In this document: positions 1-8,850 of the stretch, piece by piece
Numbering within the stretch: the stretch's first letter is position 1
How the letters are laid out: every line of letters begins with the position of its first letter
Assembly: GCA_000697335.1 (NCBI GenBank)
Contig: JNEM01006369.1
Span: 1 to 10,068, forward strand
Length of the DNA stretch: 10,068 nt
DNA from: Conidiobolus incongruus B7586
Taxonomy: Eukaryota; Entomophthoromycota; Entomophthoromycetes; Entomophthorales; Conidiobolaceae
Reading direction: 5' to 3'
Notes under the pieces: generated by a model
What the model was told of the DNA's origin: nothing
The model's database searches: none
The model's input: the letters and a program-made list of their open reading frames with translations, nothing else
Program-made: the position numbers and the translations under genes

Positions 1-717
1 ATTTATTAATTTAGATATAATTAAAAAAATATATAATTTATAAAGATGAAATATCTATAAAAATTAATATTAAGAAAAATTTATATATTATATATAAAAA
101 ATTTAAAAACACAATTTATTAATATATATTAAAAAATCAAAAATCATTTTTGGATAGGATAATAATTATTATTGATAAAAGGTTCAAAATTATAAAAAAA
201 CTATAAAGTATTTTTTTGCTTGTTTGATCTTAATTTATTTAAATATATTTAGAATTAATTAAAAATAACAGTTAAAATTTTCCTTTAGAAAAAAATTTAA
301 ATAAACTTCAAAAATTAGTATAAGAGAATTAAAAACACTAGTCTTTTTTAATTTAAAAAGTTAATTTAATTTATACTCTATATACTGATTATAATAGCAA
401 TTGATTTATATATTTAGTTTTGATTTTTTATCATAATTAAAAACTTGTAAATTTGTGATATATCCTATCTAAACTTTAATTTTAATATATTAACCAAAAA
501 TTAATATTTTTAGTCAAATATATTTTATTATAAATAGTTAACATATTTTAATTATATTATTAAATTTAGCTGATTTGATCCAAAATTAATTAAATTATTA
601 ATAAAAATATAAATCATTTTGATTTTATTATTTATTTTTGCAAATTGATATATATAGTTTAAATCATTCATTTTTTTGCTTTTTATATATTTTTTAAGAT
701 TAATAATATAATTGACA

Positions 718-758
718 AGTCTGAAATTAAAATTTCCTATTTTTTTAATTTCAAGACT
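718..758. repeat. Hairpin-forming inverted repeat, 15-bp stem with one bulge
   Basis: AGTCTGAAATTAAAA (718-732) pairs with the segment at 743-758 (TTTTAATTTC, a bulged A, then AGACT), leaving a 10-base loop. It sits in empty AT-rich DNA and has no gene next to it to terminate. Confidence 0.5.
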
Positions 759-1153
759 ATGATATTAATAGAGTTATAATATTATATCCTTTTTTTAGAA
801 TTTTATATATTGGTAAAATATATTTAAAATATTTTAAGTTTTGTAAATAATTATCAAAATACTAACTTGAAATTAGATAATTTTTTACTATCAAATCATT
901 TGAATAGATTAATATTTTTTTATTATTTTTTTATATTTCATTTAAAATTTCAAATTCAGATTATAGTATTAAATCAATTGAACTTTGATTTATAGTATAT
1001 ATTTCATATAGTTGGACATATAACGAAAGCAAGGATCACAAATATTATTATATTTAAAATAATTAAATGTATAGCATTTAAATATTTTATCTATCACTAT
1101 AAAATATAATAAAATAACTAATATATATTTAAACTCAAATTTTTGATGATATA

Positions 1154-1291
1154 AACTATTTAATGATTTATTAACTCTAAAAAAATTTTAACTTAAATTG
1201 ATATTGAATAATATATGATTTTATATATTAAAATTAAAATTTTGATATATAAGTTTGAAATTTAAAATAACGTTGAAATCATTAAATAGTT
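1154..1291. repeat. Nested foldback: 16-bp perfect inverted repeat around an inner hairpin
   Basis: AACTATTTAATGATTT (1154-1169) is the exact reverse complement of 1276-1291. Between them, 1222-1235 and 1238-1251 form a second near-perfect palindrome (one T-G wobble) with almost no loop. The unit is 138 bp. It resembles a small foldback or MITE-like element, but no target-site duplication was seen. Confidence 0.45.
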
Positions 1292-1794
1292 GATAATTAA
1301 ATAATTATCCTATTATAATGACTTGACAAATATGTTTTTTACCTTTGATCAATTTAAAGACTGATATCTATTAATTTTGAGTTTATTGAAATATTTTTCT
1401 TGGTTATCTTATCTCAAAATATAATTTTTGTTTTTGATAAATATATTAGCTAATTTTTTACATGTATTTTATAATAATTTATACAGTTTATTCTATAATT
1501 ATAAAAATATTAAAGGATAAATGGTTGAACATTTAATTAAAAAATATGAGTAAAAAATTAATCATCTTTTTGTTTAAAAAATACACAAAAATGATAAAAT
1601 ATGAATATTTAGAGTTTTTCAATTATTGTTTAAATAATGAACTACAAATGAATGTACTCTAATTATAATCAATATAATGATATAAAAATCAATCAAAAAT
1701 CATTACATAGAAATATATCTCTCAATATAATTATATATATTATTTTTCAAATTTGTTAATAGGAATTAATCAATTGTTTTATTTTATAAGTCTG

Positions 1795-2100
1795 TAAACA
1801 AAGATTGTTGTTAGAAAAGTACTAGTAGTATGATTTAGCAATTCTGCTCTTTATCATATTAGGATTGTATATCTAAAGATTACTTAGTGTTGAGACATCA
1901 TAGCAGAATATCCAGGAAAATTAGAGTCCCTTTTCTATCCTTACCACTTCTGGGTTCCAATAATTCATTCAGTGTTGACATAGGTTTTGGATAAATTCTA
2001 ATACAAAGGAGCTAAAGAACATCATTTGATTATGGACCAACAGATCTACTATAAATGGGAGGCAATATGGACTTAACTATTGAATCTAGACGGACAGATA
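1795..2100. other. Unidentified less AT-rich island
   Basis: This 300-base stretch has normal-looking mixed sequence, such as GAGTCCC, CCACTTCTGGGTTCC, GGAGGC and TAGACGGACAG, bounded on both sides by nearly pure A/T. Short open pieces exist in several frames on both strands, but each is interrupted by stops and none matches a family I recognise. It could be a decayed gene or element piece, a non-coding RNA or a conserved regulatory region. Confidence 0.4.
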
Positions 2101-2660
2101 TTTTTTTTGAAATATAACACAATATCATATTAATATATTGAAAAATTATATTTTTAGTATATTTACCACATTATATCTCAAGTCTGTAAAATTCTTTTAT
2201 AATCTCATTAATAAATAAATATATTATTTTTAATATCATTTATAATAAACTCAATAATTTGGAAAAACAAAATAGATAATTTCATATATTAGTAACTTTT
2301 CAGATATGATGATACATATGATTAATTTAAAAAATAAAATGCTATATGATTTACTAATCTTAATTATTTAATTTAAGAAATTATCAAATTAAAAAATATG
2401 CTTGATAAACATATAAAATAATATAAACTTAAATAATGTCATATTATTTAAGTTAAAATATAATTCGAAATATAATAACTTTTTTTGATTAATATAATTG
2501 GTTAAAAAATAGGATACCAGAGATAAATATATCATTTATTGGAAAATAAAAGTAGTTTTTTAATTCTCAAGAATATGTTGAAATGTTAAAAGCATTAACA
2601 GATATAAGTTTTATATATTTCATAAATTACGATAACTAAATATTATACCAATATTACTAT
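2101..2660. other. Gene-free AT-rich intergenic DNA
   Basis: Apart from the hairpin at 2426-2454 nothing was recognised. Stops occur in every frame, and no RNA gene signature was seen. Confidence 0.7.
2426..2454. repeat. 12-bp perfect hairpin with 5-base loop
   Basis: AACTTAAATAAT (2426-2437) and ATTATTTAAGTT (2443-2454) pair perfectly around GTCAT. The arms are nearly all A/T, so chance is a fair explanation. Confidence 0.45.
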
Positions 2661-2776
2661 AAGTTTGAAAACCCCTTGAACTAATCTTTAAGCAAACTAT
2701 ACTATACTATCAATTACAAGTCACATTAAATATCCTAAACCCAGTTAACCCCATTAAAATAGTTAACACTTCGCTA

Positions 2777-2872
2777 TCACTCATTAGCAGTAGTATTTAA
2801 AGATTCTTTATCTTCACTCAACGAAGTAGCAGCTGCCAAACTAGTAAATGATAAAAACATCAAAGTATCCAT
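2777..2872 (-). CDS. Possible tiny secreted peptide or first exon of one (31 aa)
   Basis: The minus strand has an ATG at 2872 and a TGA at 2779-2777. The N-terminus, MDTLMFLSFTSLAAATSLSE, has a hydrophobic core and small residues (AAA/TS) typical of a signal peptide cleavage site, followed by a short polar, charged tail. A TATAAATA (minus strand, 2939-2946) lies about 67 nt upstream. The stretch is less AT-rich than its surroundings. A GTGATA to TTTAG intron of 46 nt (2780-2735) in the size class of the RAV1 introns would let it read on for only about seven more codons. It resembles no family I recognise, and a 31-codon ORF can easily arise by chance. Confidence 0.22.
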   Translation of the reverse strand: MDTLMFLSFTSLAAATSLSEDKESLNTTANE

Positions 2873-3839
2873 AATCTTCAGATCCTAATTTTTTCAACGA
2901 AATAAAGAATATTTTTAATTTCTAACTGAATAACAGTGTATTTATACCAATATTTTATTTAGAATTAACAGTGTGAAAATGGAAAATTTATCAAATTATC
3001 AGATTGCATCAAGTCATAAAAATCAACCTTTCAATTTTAATGAAATTATATGAAAATTAATGAATTGAATCAATAAAAAATATTAATTGAATAATTAGGA
3101 GATTTTTTATTAATTTTCAACAAATGGATTGAGCATTGAGCTTAAAAACTTCAATCCACTTTAACCAAAATTAATGTCAATTATAATGTTTTTTATTATT
3201 CCAACATCATAAAAATTATTACTATTAGATTATCAACAATCAATAGAAAAGCATTGATTCAACTATAGTTTTCGTATCAAATAACATAATATCATAACTG
3301 GTTAAATGAATGAATATAAAAAACAGTGAATTATACATAATAATATCGATCAAGTTATTTTTTTCTATCAATTATTAATGATACATTCAATTATTCAAAT
3401 ACTTGTATATTCTTCAATTCAATAAAAAAACTCAAATAAGTTTTTGTTGAATCAAATAATAAAATTTTTATACTTATGATCATAATACAAAAGATAAGTA
3501 TTAATAGTATATCAGATCATCGTACGATATAATAATATGATTGATATAATATTTTTTAATATATATTTATGACCTTTATTAAATAATCAATATGATTCCA
3601 AGAATATTGAGAATCAATTGATAACGTTTAATACTTATTCTGTAACTTACTAATAAGATTTCAATAAATATTTATAAATAATATAACTATTTATATTAAT
3701 ATAGGAAAATAAAATTAATATGAATTTTTCAAATTAATGTATATTTTAATCAATCTCATTAAATTAATCCTAATTAATAATATATATTTCAATAAAGTTA
3801 TAAAATTTTAAACTCATCTAAAATTAATGATCTCATGCT
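2873..3839. other. Gene-free AT-rich intergenic DNA upstream of RAV1
   Basis: There is no coding signal. The stretch repeats many variants of TCAATT/AATTGA-like words without forming a clean tandem array. An imperfect inverted repeat lies at 3109-3175. Confidence 0.7.
3109..3175. repeat. Imperfect inverted repeat with two matched blocks
   Basis: ATTAATTTT (3109-3117) and TGGATTGA (3125-3132) are mirrored by TCAATCCA (3151-3158) and AAAATTAAT (3167-3175), with 7- and 8-base unmatched spacers between the blocks. The inner block has several G/C pairs, which makes it less trivial than the other AT palindromes here. Confidence 0.45.
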
Positions 3840-3983
3840 CAATCCCAAAACCCATAATAGTTTTCATTTTAACAAATATTCTTAATAAACAATACAAGGT
3901 CACTTATCCAAAATTCAATTACACAATTTAATTAATCTATATAAGTATCAAAATATAATACAAATAGAAAAAATATTGAAATT
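3840..3983 (+). promoter_or_regulatory. Putative RAV1 5' UTR and core promoter
   Basis: Bases become visibly less AT-only from about 3830, in the last 150 nt before the ATG. A TATATAAG at 3938-3945 lies about 40 nt before the start codon and could be a TATA-like element. In DNA this AT-rich such a match carries little weight. No other recognised factor site was seen. Confidence 0.3.
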
Positions 3984-6900
3984 ATGTGTGCTCAACTCCA
4001 ACCCTTTTGGGGTGTTAGTAATTTACAACCCAGGGATGTTTGTCCAATTAGGTATGATAATATTGATTATATGGTAATTAACAAATCACTAATAATAATA
4101 TATTCCCAACTAACCAACTTATATGCTATTAAAGATATACGCCTCTAGTCTCAGTGTCATCATAAGTAAAGTAGATCATATTAGCAACCAAATTGATTTG
4201 GTCCAAATCATCGACCCAATTGAAGACTATTCCAATTTTGGTAACAACAAATATTATGAGAATATTAATAGCGTAGAGTTGAACGTTACTACGGGAAAAG
4301 TAATTGATATATAAACTATAGGTGATAGGTTATTGATGTAATTTAGTTGGTTTTTACTTTAGGTAATTTGATATACGTTTATTATAGTCAAAAAGTGGAA
4401 GATGATAAGAAGAAATGGAATGAAAATAATGATATTGGATTGGTGGTTTTTATAAATAGTAGTAATAAGGTGAAACAAACTCAGTATAAGGTAAAATCAT
4501 TCAAAATGTTTTGAATAGTGGACAAAAAATATTGAAATATCCCTCTTAGTGGCATTTTGACTGCGTTTTACAATGCGAATCAATGGTAACAGGTGCTACT
4601 TGGTTCGATAACGGTAAAAGCTATACTTATTCACTTAAAAAAACATTATTAATCTATATTAAATAGGTAATTTATTAACATCGGGTGACGATATAATCAT
4701 ATGGAAATCTACAAACAAATCCTTTACAAAATTAACCACTTACAAGTAATCTAACGCCAACCTAAATGGTTTAATACAACTAATTTATTATTTTTAGGCC
4801 TTCCAGTACAATTTATTTGAGTTCACTATCGCCTGACAATTGTTGGTTTGCAACTATTGGCAAAGTAAAAAAAATCCTTATCACATAAATATTGACTAAA
4901 CAAAACTTAGAACGATCGCTTAGTAAAAATATGGCAAGTGCCTACGTCAGGTAATATCATAAACTGGTTTATAAACAGTTTTAATTAAATGTTTTTTAGA
5001 ACCTCATACTTTTAAAAGTGTACCCTACGCCTATTTAAAACATCCCAGAGCAGTAATCGAAATTCGTTGGAAATTAAATTCTAGAAAATATTTGGCAGAT
5101 GGAAACCAAAATCAGTAAGTCATAAAATAATCAAATAATATTATGGCATTGAATTGATTTTTTATTAGATTGCCAGTAGTGTGTACGTGGTGTTTAGATG
5201 GTATATTTAGGATATGGTCCCCCATCAATCCACTACAGCCCAATATGTTCTTCCTTTGCGGGAATATTAATCCTAATACATTTATATCGGAACCTCCAGC
5301 GAGTCCCAATCAACCGCATTTGGAGGAGTGTGAATCCGTTACCAAGACATCGTGTATGTTGAGTAACGATCTCGAATCCAATCAAGCTTCTTTCCAAAAT
5401 TCACCATTCCATTGGGTGGATGCGTCAGTTTTAAGGGCTTTGGTGCTACATGAATTAAAACTACTGGAAACGAAATGTCAACAAGGCCTTGAAAAGACCC
5501 ATATGGACAACTTACACCAACAGCTGTTACAGGATCTTCTCGATAGAGAACCAGACCTCCTATTCCGGGTGCAACAAGACGGATCTCTAACATTTTGGAG
5601 GGTGGAACAACTTGGTAAACTACCATTCCGCACCTGCAAAATCTTCATGATGACAAGGATCCCCAATGCATTTTCCCTCAATTTGAGCAAAGGCTCCAAC
5701 GGCCCTGGTTGGGTTGTGGATGCTTGTATAAATGACTCATCCGCTGTACTCACTGTCTATGTCCACACTGTCAAGGGCGAAGTCACTCTGTTCAATATGC
5801 GACTCACTGATTTGTTATTCCCGGACCAGAGTGGAAGTCAAGTGACGACACAGCACATCTGGTCAGGTCAACATGGTGATACCTCAATTTTACAAGGGTT
5901 CGAAAACGGGTACCAAATCTCCGTATCCGTTGATAACGAAGTGGGAGTATTCATATCAGATCCGGAATTCGACCACTCCAAACTGACAAAAACGTTCGCC
6001 TTCAATATTCCTAATCTGAAATGTTTCGACCTTCTAAACGATTTGACATTTGTGTTTCTAGATCCAGAATTCATCTATCTGTATATATTCCCCCACAAGA
6101 ATACTTACGAACATTTACACTTGAACAAAATTCCACATACCACCACTGTGACGAAACTTAAAGTATTCTACTGTAAGACCCGAAAATTTGATAAGATTAT
6201 TGTTGGATTAGATATCAAAAAAAATCAAAGTCATTTTTGGAGTTATAAAAACACGAATGGTACTAGACATCAATTAGATTATTTGGGTAGTGATACAATT
6301 CCTTTTGATACTGATGATAAGTTCGAATGGATTCCTAGCTATCAGTCTCAATTTGGGGAATTTACGCAGGTGGAGGCTATAGTCACTTACGACAGTAATC
6401 ATCACTGTAAATTATGGACTATTGACATTGATAAAATCGGATCCAAATCAGTGTGGAATGCTACCACTACACTTGATTTATCTCACTATAAATTGAATGA
6501 CATTATCTTGAAAGTAGGGTACAGAGGCGAAATCGCAATCATTACTAAATCTTCCAAACAATTTTACGCATTGACGTGGGATTTGCGATTTGGTATATTT
6601 GATATTTTTAAAATTTTGGAATTACCCAAATTGGAACTGGATAATGCAGAAATAACGGATTTAGCTTGGGGTTACTCGTCAACCAATGATAGTTTCTTAG
6701 CTTTGAGTTTCCATAGCAAAATTTTGGTGTATTGTTTAAATAATGAGAATTACCAGACGAGATGGAAAAAGGTCAATGAATTTGAATTACCTCAATATGC
6801 TAAGGATCCCATTAGCCATTTGGCATTTAATACTTCGGGATCTTTATTGATTTCCGCTGGGTCTCAATTGTTTAATCTGAGTATTTGGAAGAATTCAAAA

Positions 6901-8724
6901 TGGATGATCGACCAATTCATCACGAATACGCCATCCAAACCTCTGCACAGTCCCAAGAGTGTATTACATTTGGTTAAGTGGGGTCTCAGTAATCTCATCA
7001 ATGCCAGTTGGAAACATATTTACAAATTCTTTTCGTTTCAATACCCAGATATTAACGAATCTCCATTGATTATTCCTCCATTGCCCTACACCAATATAGT
7101 TGACTATTGCAATGGAGATAATCCTGCCTCTAAGCCGGTATCCCACACAGCGGAAGCTTTGTTCAGCACATCTACTTCCCTCTGGGGGAATGATGATACT
7201 GACAACGATCCATCGAGTGCATTGTCTAATAATCAATATTCCAAATTAATTGATTATTTCCAACGTTACGATATTGAAGGCTTAGCCAAAAATGACAAGA
7301 GTGATTTGGCGCAAATTATCAATCTTCATCGGAACTTAAAATCCAATTTGACAACGTTCGACAATTATGGCTTCTACTTTTATTTCTTAGATCAATTAAA
7401 CCTAAACAATCCCAACATTCCAAAATCTCAACAAATATCGAGTGGCTTAGCATGGGCGTACAGTTCCGAAACTCAGCAACAATTAACCTCCCAAAATCTA
7501 TCCAACCTGGTAGAATTACCAGACTGGGAACGATTCAAATCCCTAGGTATGCAACTATGGTTACAAAGTGACTACCAACTATCCCAAGAAATTGAAAAAT
7601 TCGCTAGAAATCAATTCAGTGTGGACAGAGAGCCCTCCCGATGTGGATTGTATTACCTAGCCATGAAGAAACGTCGTTTACTTCTAGCGATGTGGAAATC
7701 GTCGACACATCATAAGGAACAGGCGACTATGGTCAAGTTCTTGAGCAATGATTTTGACGACGATAGATGGAAGAGAGCAGCTTTAAAGAATGCGTTTGTA
7801 TTGATCAGTAGACAGAGGTATTGGGATTCCGTGAGTTTTTTCTTATTGGGTGACTCCCTAAAAGATGCGATTAACGTATGTCTTAAATATTTGGAGGATT
7901 GGGATCTTGCACTCCTAATTACTAGACTTTTTGAGGGTTTAGAATCGGAAAATTGTCAAACTATTATCAGGGAGTATATCATACCTAATGCAATTAGGAT
8001 TGGAGATAGAGATAAAGTTTTCATAGGATACTCTTTAATTGGTGATAAGTTAACAGCTTATAAATCTCTTATTTTACCAATTGACGAATTGTTCCAAGAA
8101 TATGTTCAAAATGATAATAAGGAAATTATGCAAAGATCTTCACCTTTAGTTGAACTTTATATCTTATTACAAAATAACAAAAACTCTAGAGTGGAGATTG
8201 GTATTGACCTAGAAGTTAAGGGTATTGTCAACTGTGTTGAATACTTCCTGAGTGTTGGATTACCCCATTTAGCCGCAATTACTTTGATACGTTGGAAGAG
8301 ATTGGCAGATAGCAGACTGAATGAAACGAACGATTCGAATGACAGTAATAAAATTAGTGAGAGTCAAATGATTGATTCTGGTCAGTTGGATTTCGACAGC
8401 TGGGGATGGGGTACCTCCACAACTACAACTACTACTTCCAAAGCCCCATCTACCACACTCGACAAATTATCCACGGATATCGTCAAATTTGGCGATGTTT
8501 CCAAAAACTCCGAAAATCGATCAATACTAAAACGTTTGGAACCTATTAGAACACTTTTGGATGATTGTCTCAACAAGGAATATTTACAATTCCAAGTACA
8601 TGCATCACGATTGCTGGAGGATTTGCACCAACCCGACTGGAATCAATACCTTAGGGATTGGAATGAAGGCTTACAAAAGTTACAAAAGATTTGGACTGAG
8701 GAATTTGTTACAAATCAAAAATAA
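3984..8724 (+). CDS. RAV1: Rav1-like RAVE complex subunit (V-ATPase assembly factor, DMXL/rabconnectin-3 family), nine exons
   Basis: Exons are 3984-4073, 4135-4299, 4347-4490, 4550-4613, 4667-4745, 4798-4864, 4911-4950, 5000-5114 and 5169-8724, giving 1439 residues and a TAA stop. In fungi Rav1 joins Rav2 and Skp1 in RAVE, which reattaches the V1 sector to Vo of the V-ATPase at vacuolar and endosomal membranes. Visible family features: YAS at residues 32-34 followed by a DLVQII strand; WD-type strands ending in W167 and DRLVKIW (205-211); YLKHPRAV (228-235); CLDGIFRIW (263-271); LLFRVQQDGSLTFW (385-398); second-propeller strands around 753-755 and 806-828. A helical Rav1p_C-type region follows, including GLAWAY (1014-1019) and RCGLYYLAMKK (1079-1089). 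A Ser/Thr/Asn-rich linker lies near 1305-1360. The length is close to yeast Rav1 (about 1357) and the long animal-type C-terminus is absent. The ATG at 3984 is chosen because MCAQLQPFWGV precedes YAS at the same distance as in DMXL proteins, and no in-frame ATG lies just upstream. Identity is near certain; the splice sites are inferred by eye. Confidence 0.93.
4074..4134 (+). other. RAV1 intron 1 (61 nt, phase 0)
   Basis: The donor is GTAATT and the acceptor is TTAAAG, the only one of the eight introns here not ending in TAG. A fungal-type branch site CTAAC lies about 22 nt before the acceptor. Splicing joins ...DNIDYM to IYASSLSVII, which restores the conserved YAS segment of the family. A competing in-frame choice (4052-4148) uses GTATGA and CTAG but would delete the YAS motif. 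Confidence 0.75.
4300..4346 (+). other. RAV1 intron 2 (47 nt, phase 0)
   Basis: GTAATT to ATTTAG. It contains an in-frame TAA if read through. Joining TTGK to LVFTLGNLIYVY gives the same spacing as GKIAASYGN in animal DMXL proteins, which decides for this acceptor over the TTTAG at 4362; that one is out of phase. Confidence 0.85.
4491..4549 (+). other. RAV1 intron 3 (59 nt, phase 0)
   Basis: GTAAAA to CTCTTAG. It joins ...KQTQYK to WHFDCVLQCES, the W-containing strand that opens the next propeller blade. An in-frame TGA lies inside the intron. Confidence 0.88.
4614..4666 (+). other. RAV1 intron 4 (53 nt, phase 1)
   Basis: GTAAAA to AAATAG. It joins ...TWFDNG to NLLTSGDDIIIW, a WD-type blade split between two strands. 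The next exon also begins with GTAA, so the bases on both sides of the acceptor look donor-like. Confidence 0.9.
4746..4797 (+). other. RAV1 intron 5 (52 nt, phase 2)
   Basis: GTAATC to TTTTTAG, with CTAAT shortly before the acceptor as a possible branch site. It joins ...KLTTY-K to PSSTIYLSSLSPDNCW. Confidence 0.88.
4865..4910 (+). other. RAV1 intron 6 (46 nt, phase 0)
   Basis: GTAAAA to AACTTAG, with GACTAAAC as a possible branch site. It joins ...CWFATIGK to NDRLVKIW, the most recognisable WD strand of the family. It is the shortest intron of the gene. Confidence 0.92.
4951..4999 (+). other. RAV1 intron 7 (49 nt, phase 1)
   Basis: GTAATA to TTTTTTAG. It follows the 40-nt exon 7 and joins ...WQVPTS to EPHTFKSVPYAYLKHPRAV. 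The split codon gives the E of EPHTF. Confidence 0.9.
5115..5168 (+). other. RAV1 intron 8 (54 nt, phase 2)
   Basis: Textbook donor GTAAGT to acceptor TTATTAG. It joins ...ADGNQNQ to LPVVCTWCLDGIFRIW. This is the last intron; nothing interrupts the following 3556 bases to the stop codon. Confidence 0.92.
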
Positions 8725-8850
8725 ATTGGTAGAATGTTGAAAACAGTGTGCAACAGCAAATCAGTATAAGAACCCATACCAAGTTTTGCAAAAATTCAAG
8801 ATCTGTGAGTATGATTATATTATTGAAATAAAACCTTATCAGTTCAAACT
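8725..8850 (+). other. RAV1 3' UTR with possible polyadenylation signal
   Basis: The stretch after the stop keeps a mixed base composition for about 120 nt before the sequence falls back to nearly pure A/T, which suits a transcribed 3' UTR. AATAAA occurs at 8827-8832. A strong-looking donor GTGAGTATG at 8805 followed by TATCAG (ending 8842) or AATTAG (ending 8893) could mark a 3' UTR intron, which would remove or overlap the AATAAA. No conserved coding was seen here in any frame. Confidence 0.4.

Larger units (their letters stand above)
1..1794. other. Gene-free, extremely AT-rich intergenic DNA
   Basis: Two 60-base lines counted here (481-540 and 541-600) have 5 and 7 G/C bases. All frames are broken by frequent stops, and no RNA gene or conserved protein segment was seen. 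Only the inverted repeats listed separately stand out. Confidence 0.8.

Noticed and set aside
3519-3528. Palindrome ATCGTACGAT
   Set aside because: It is a single 10-bp palindrome without flanking symmetry or a second copy, too short to call a site.
4123-4314. Separate 63-aa gene starting with MLLKIYASS
   Set aside because: Its first codons lie in intron 1 and its last in intron 2. The middle is exon 2 of RAV1.
4300-4321. A 22-nt intron plus a second intron to TTTAG at 4362
   Set aside because: It gives a frame-compatible but shorter peptide than the family requires. A single 47-nt intron (4300-4346) keeps the expected spacing GK-x5-GN and matches the other intron sizes.
5112-8576. Minus-strand ORFs of 64-95 codons inside RAV1
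   Set aside because: They are antisense shadows of a well-conserved coding exon, with no recognisable protein features of their own.
5170-8724. A stand-alone gene starting at the TTG at 5170
   Set aside because: The frame begins in mid-propeller right after an intron acceptor, and eight upstream exons supply the missing conserved N-terminus in phase. The TTG is an internal Leu (residue 256).
8725-8804. Short ORF starting MLKTVCNSKSV after the RAV1 stop
   Set aside because: It has only eleven codons, no family resemblance, and lies where the 3' UTR is expected.
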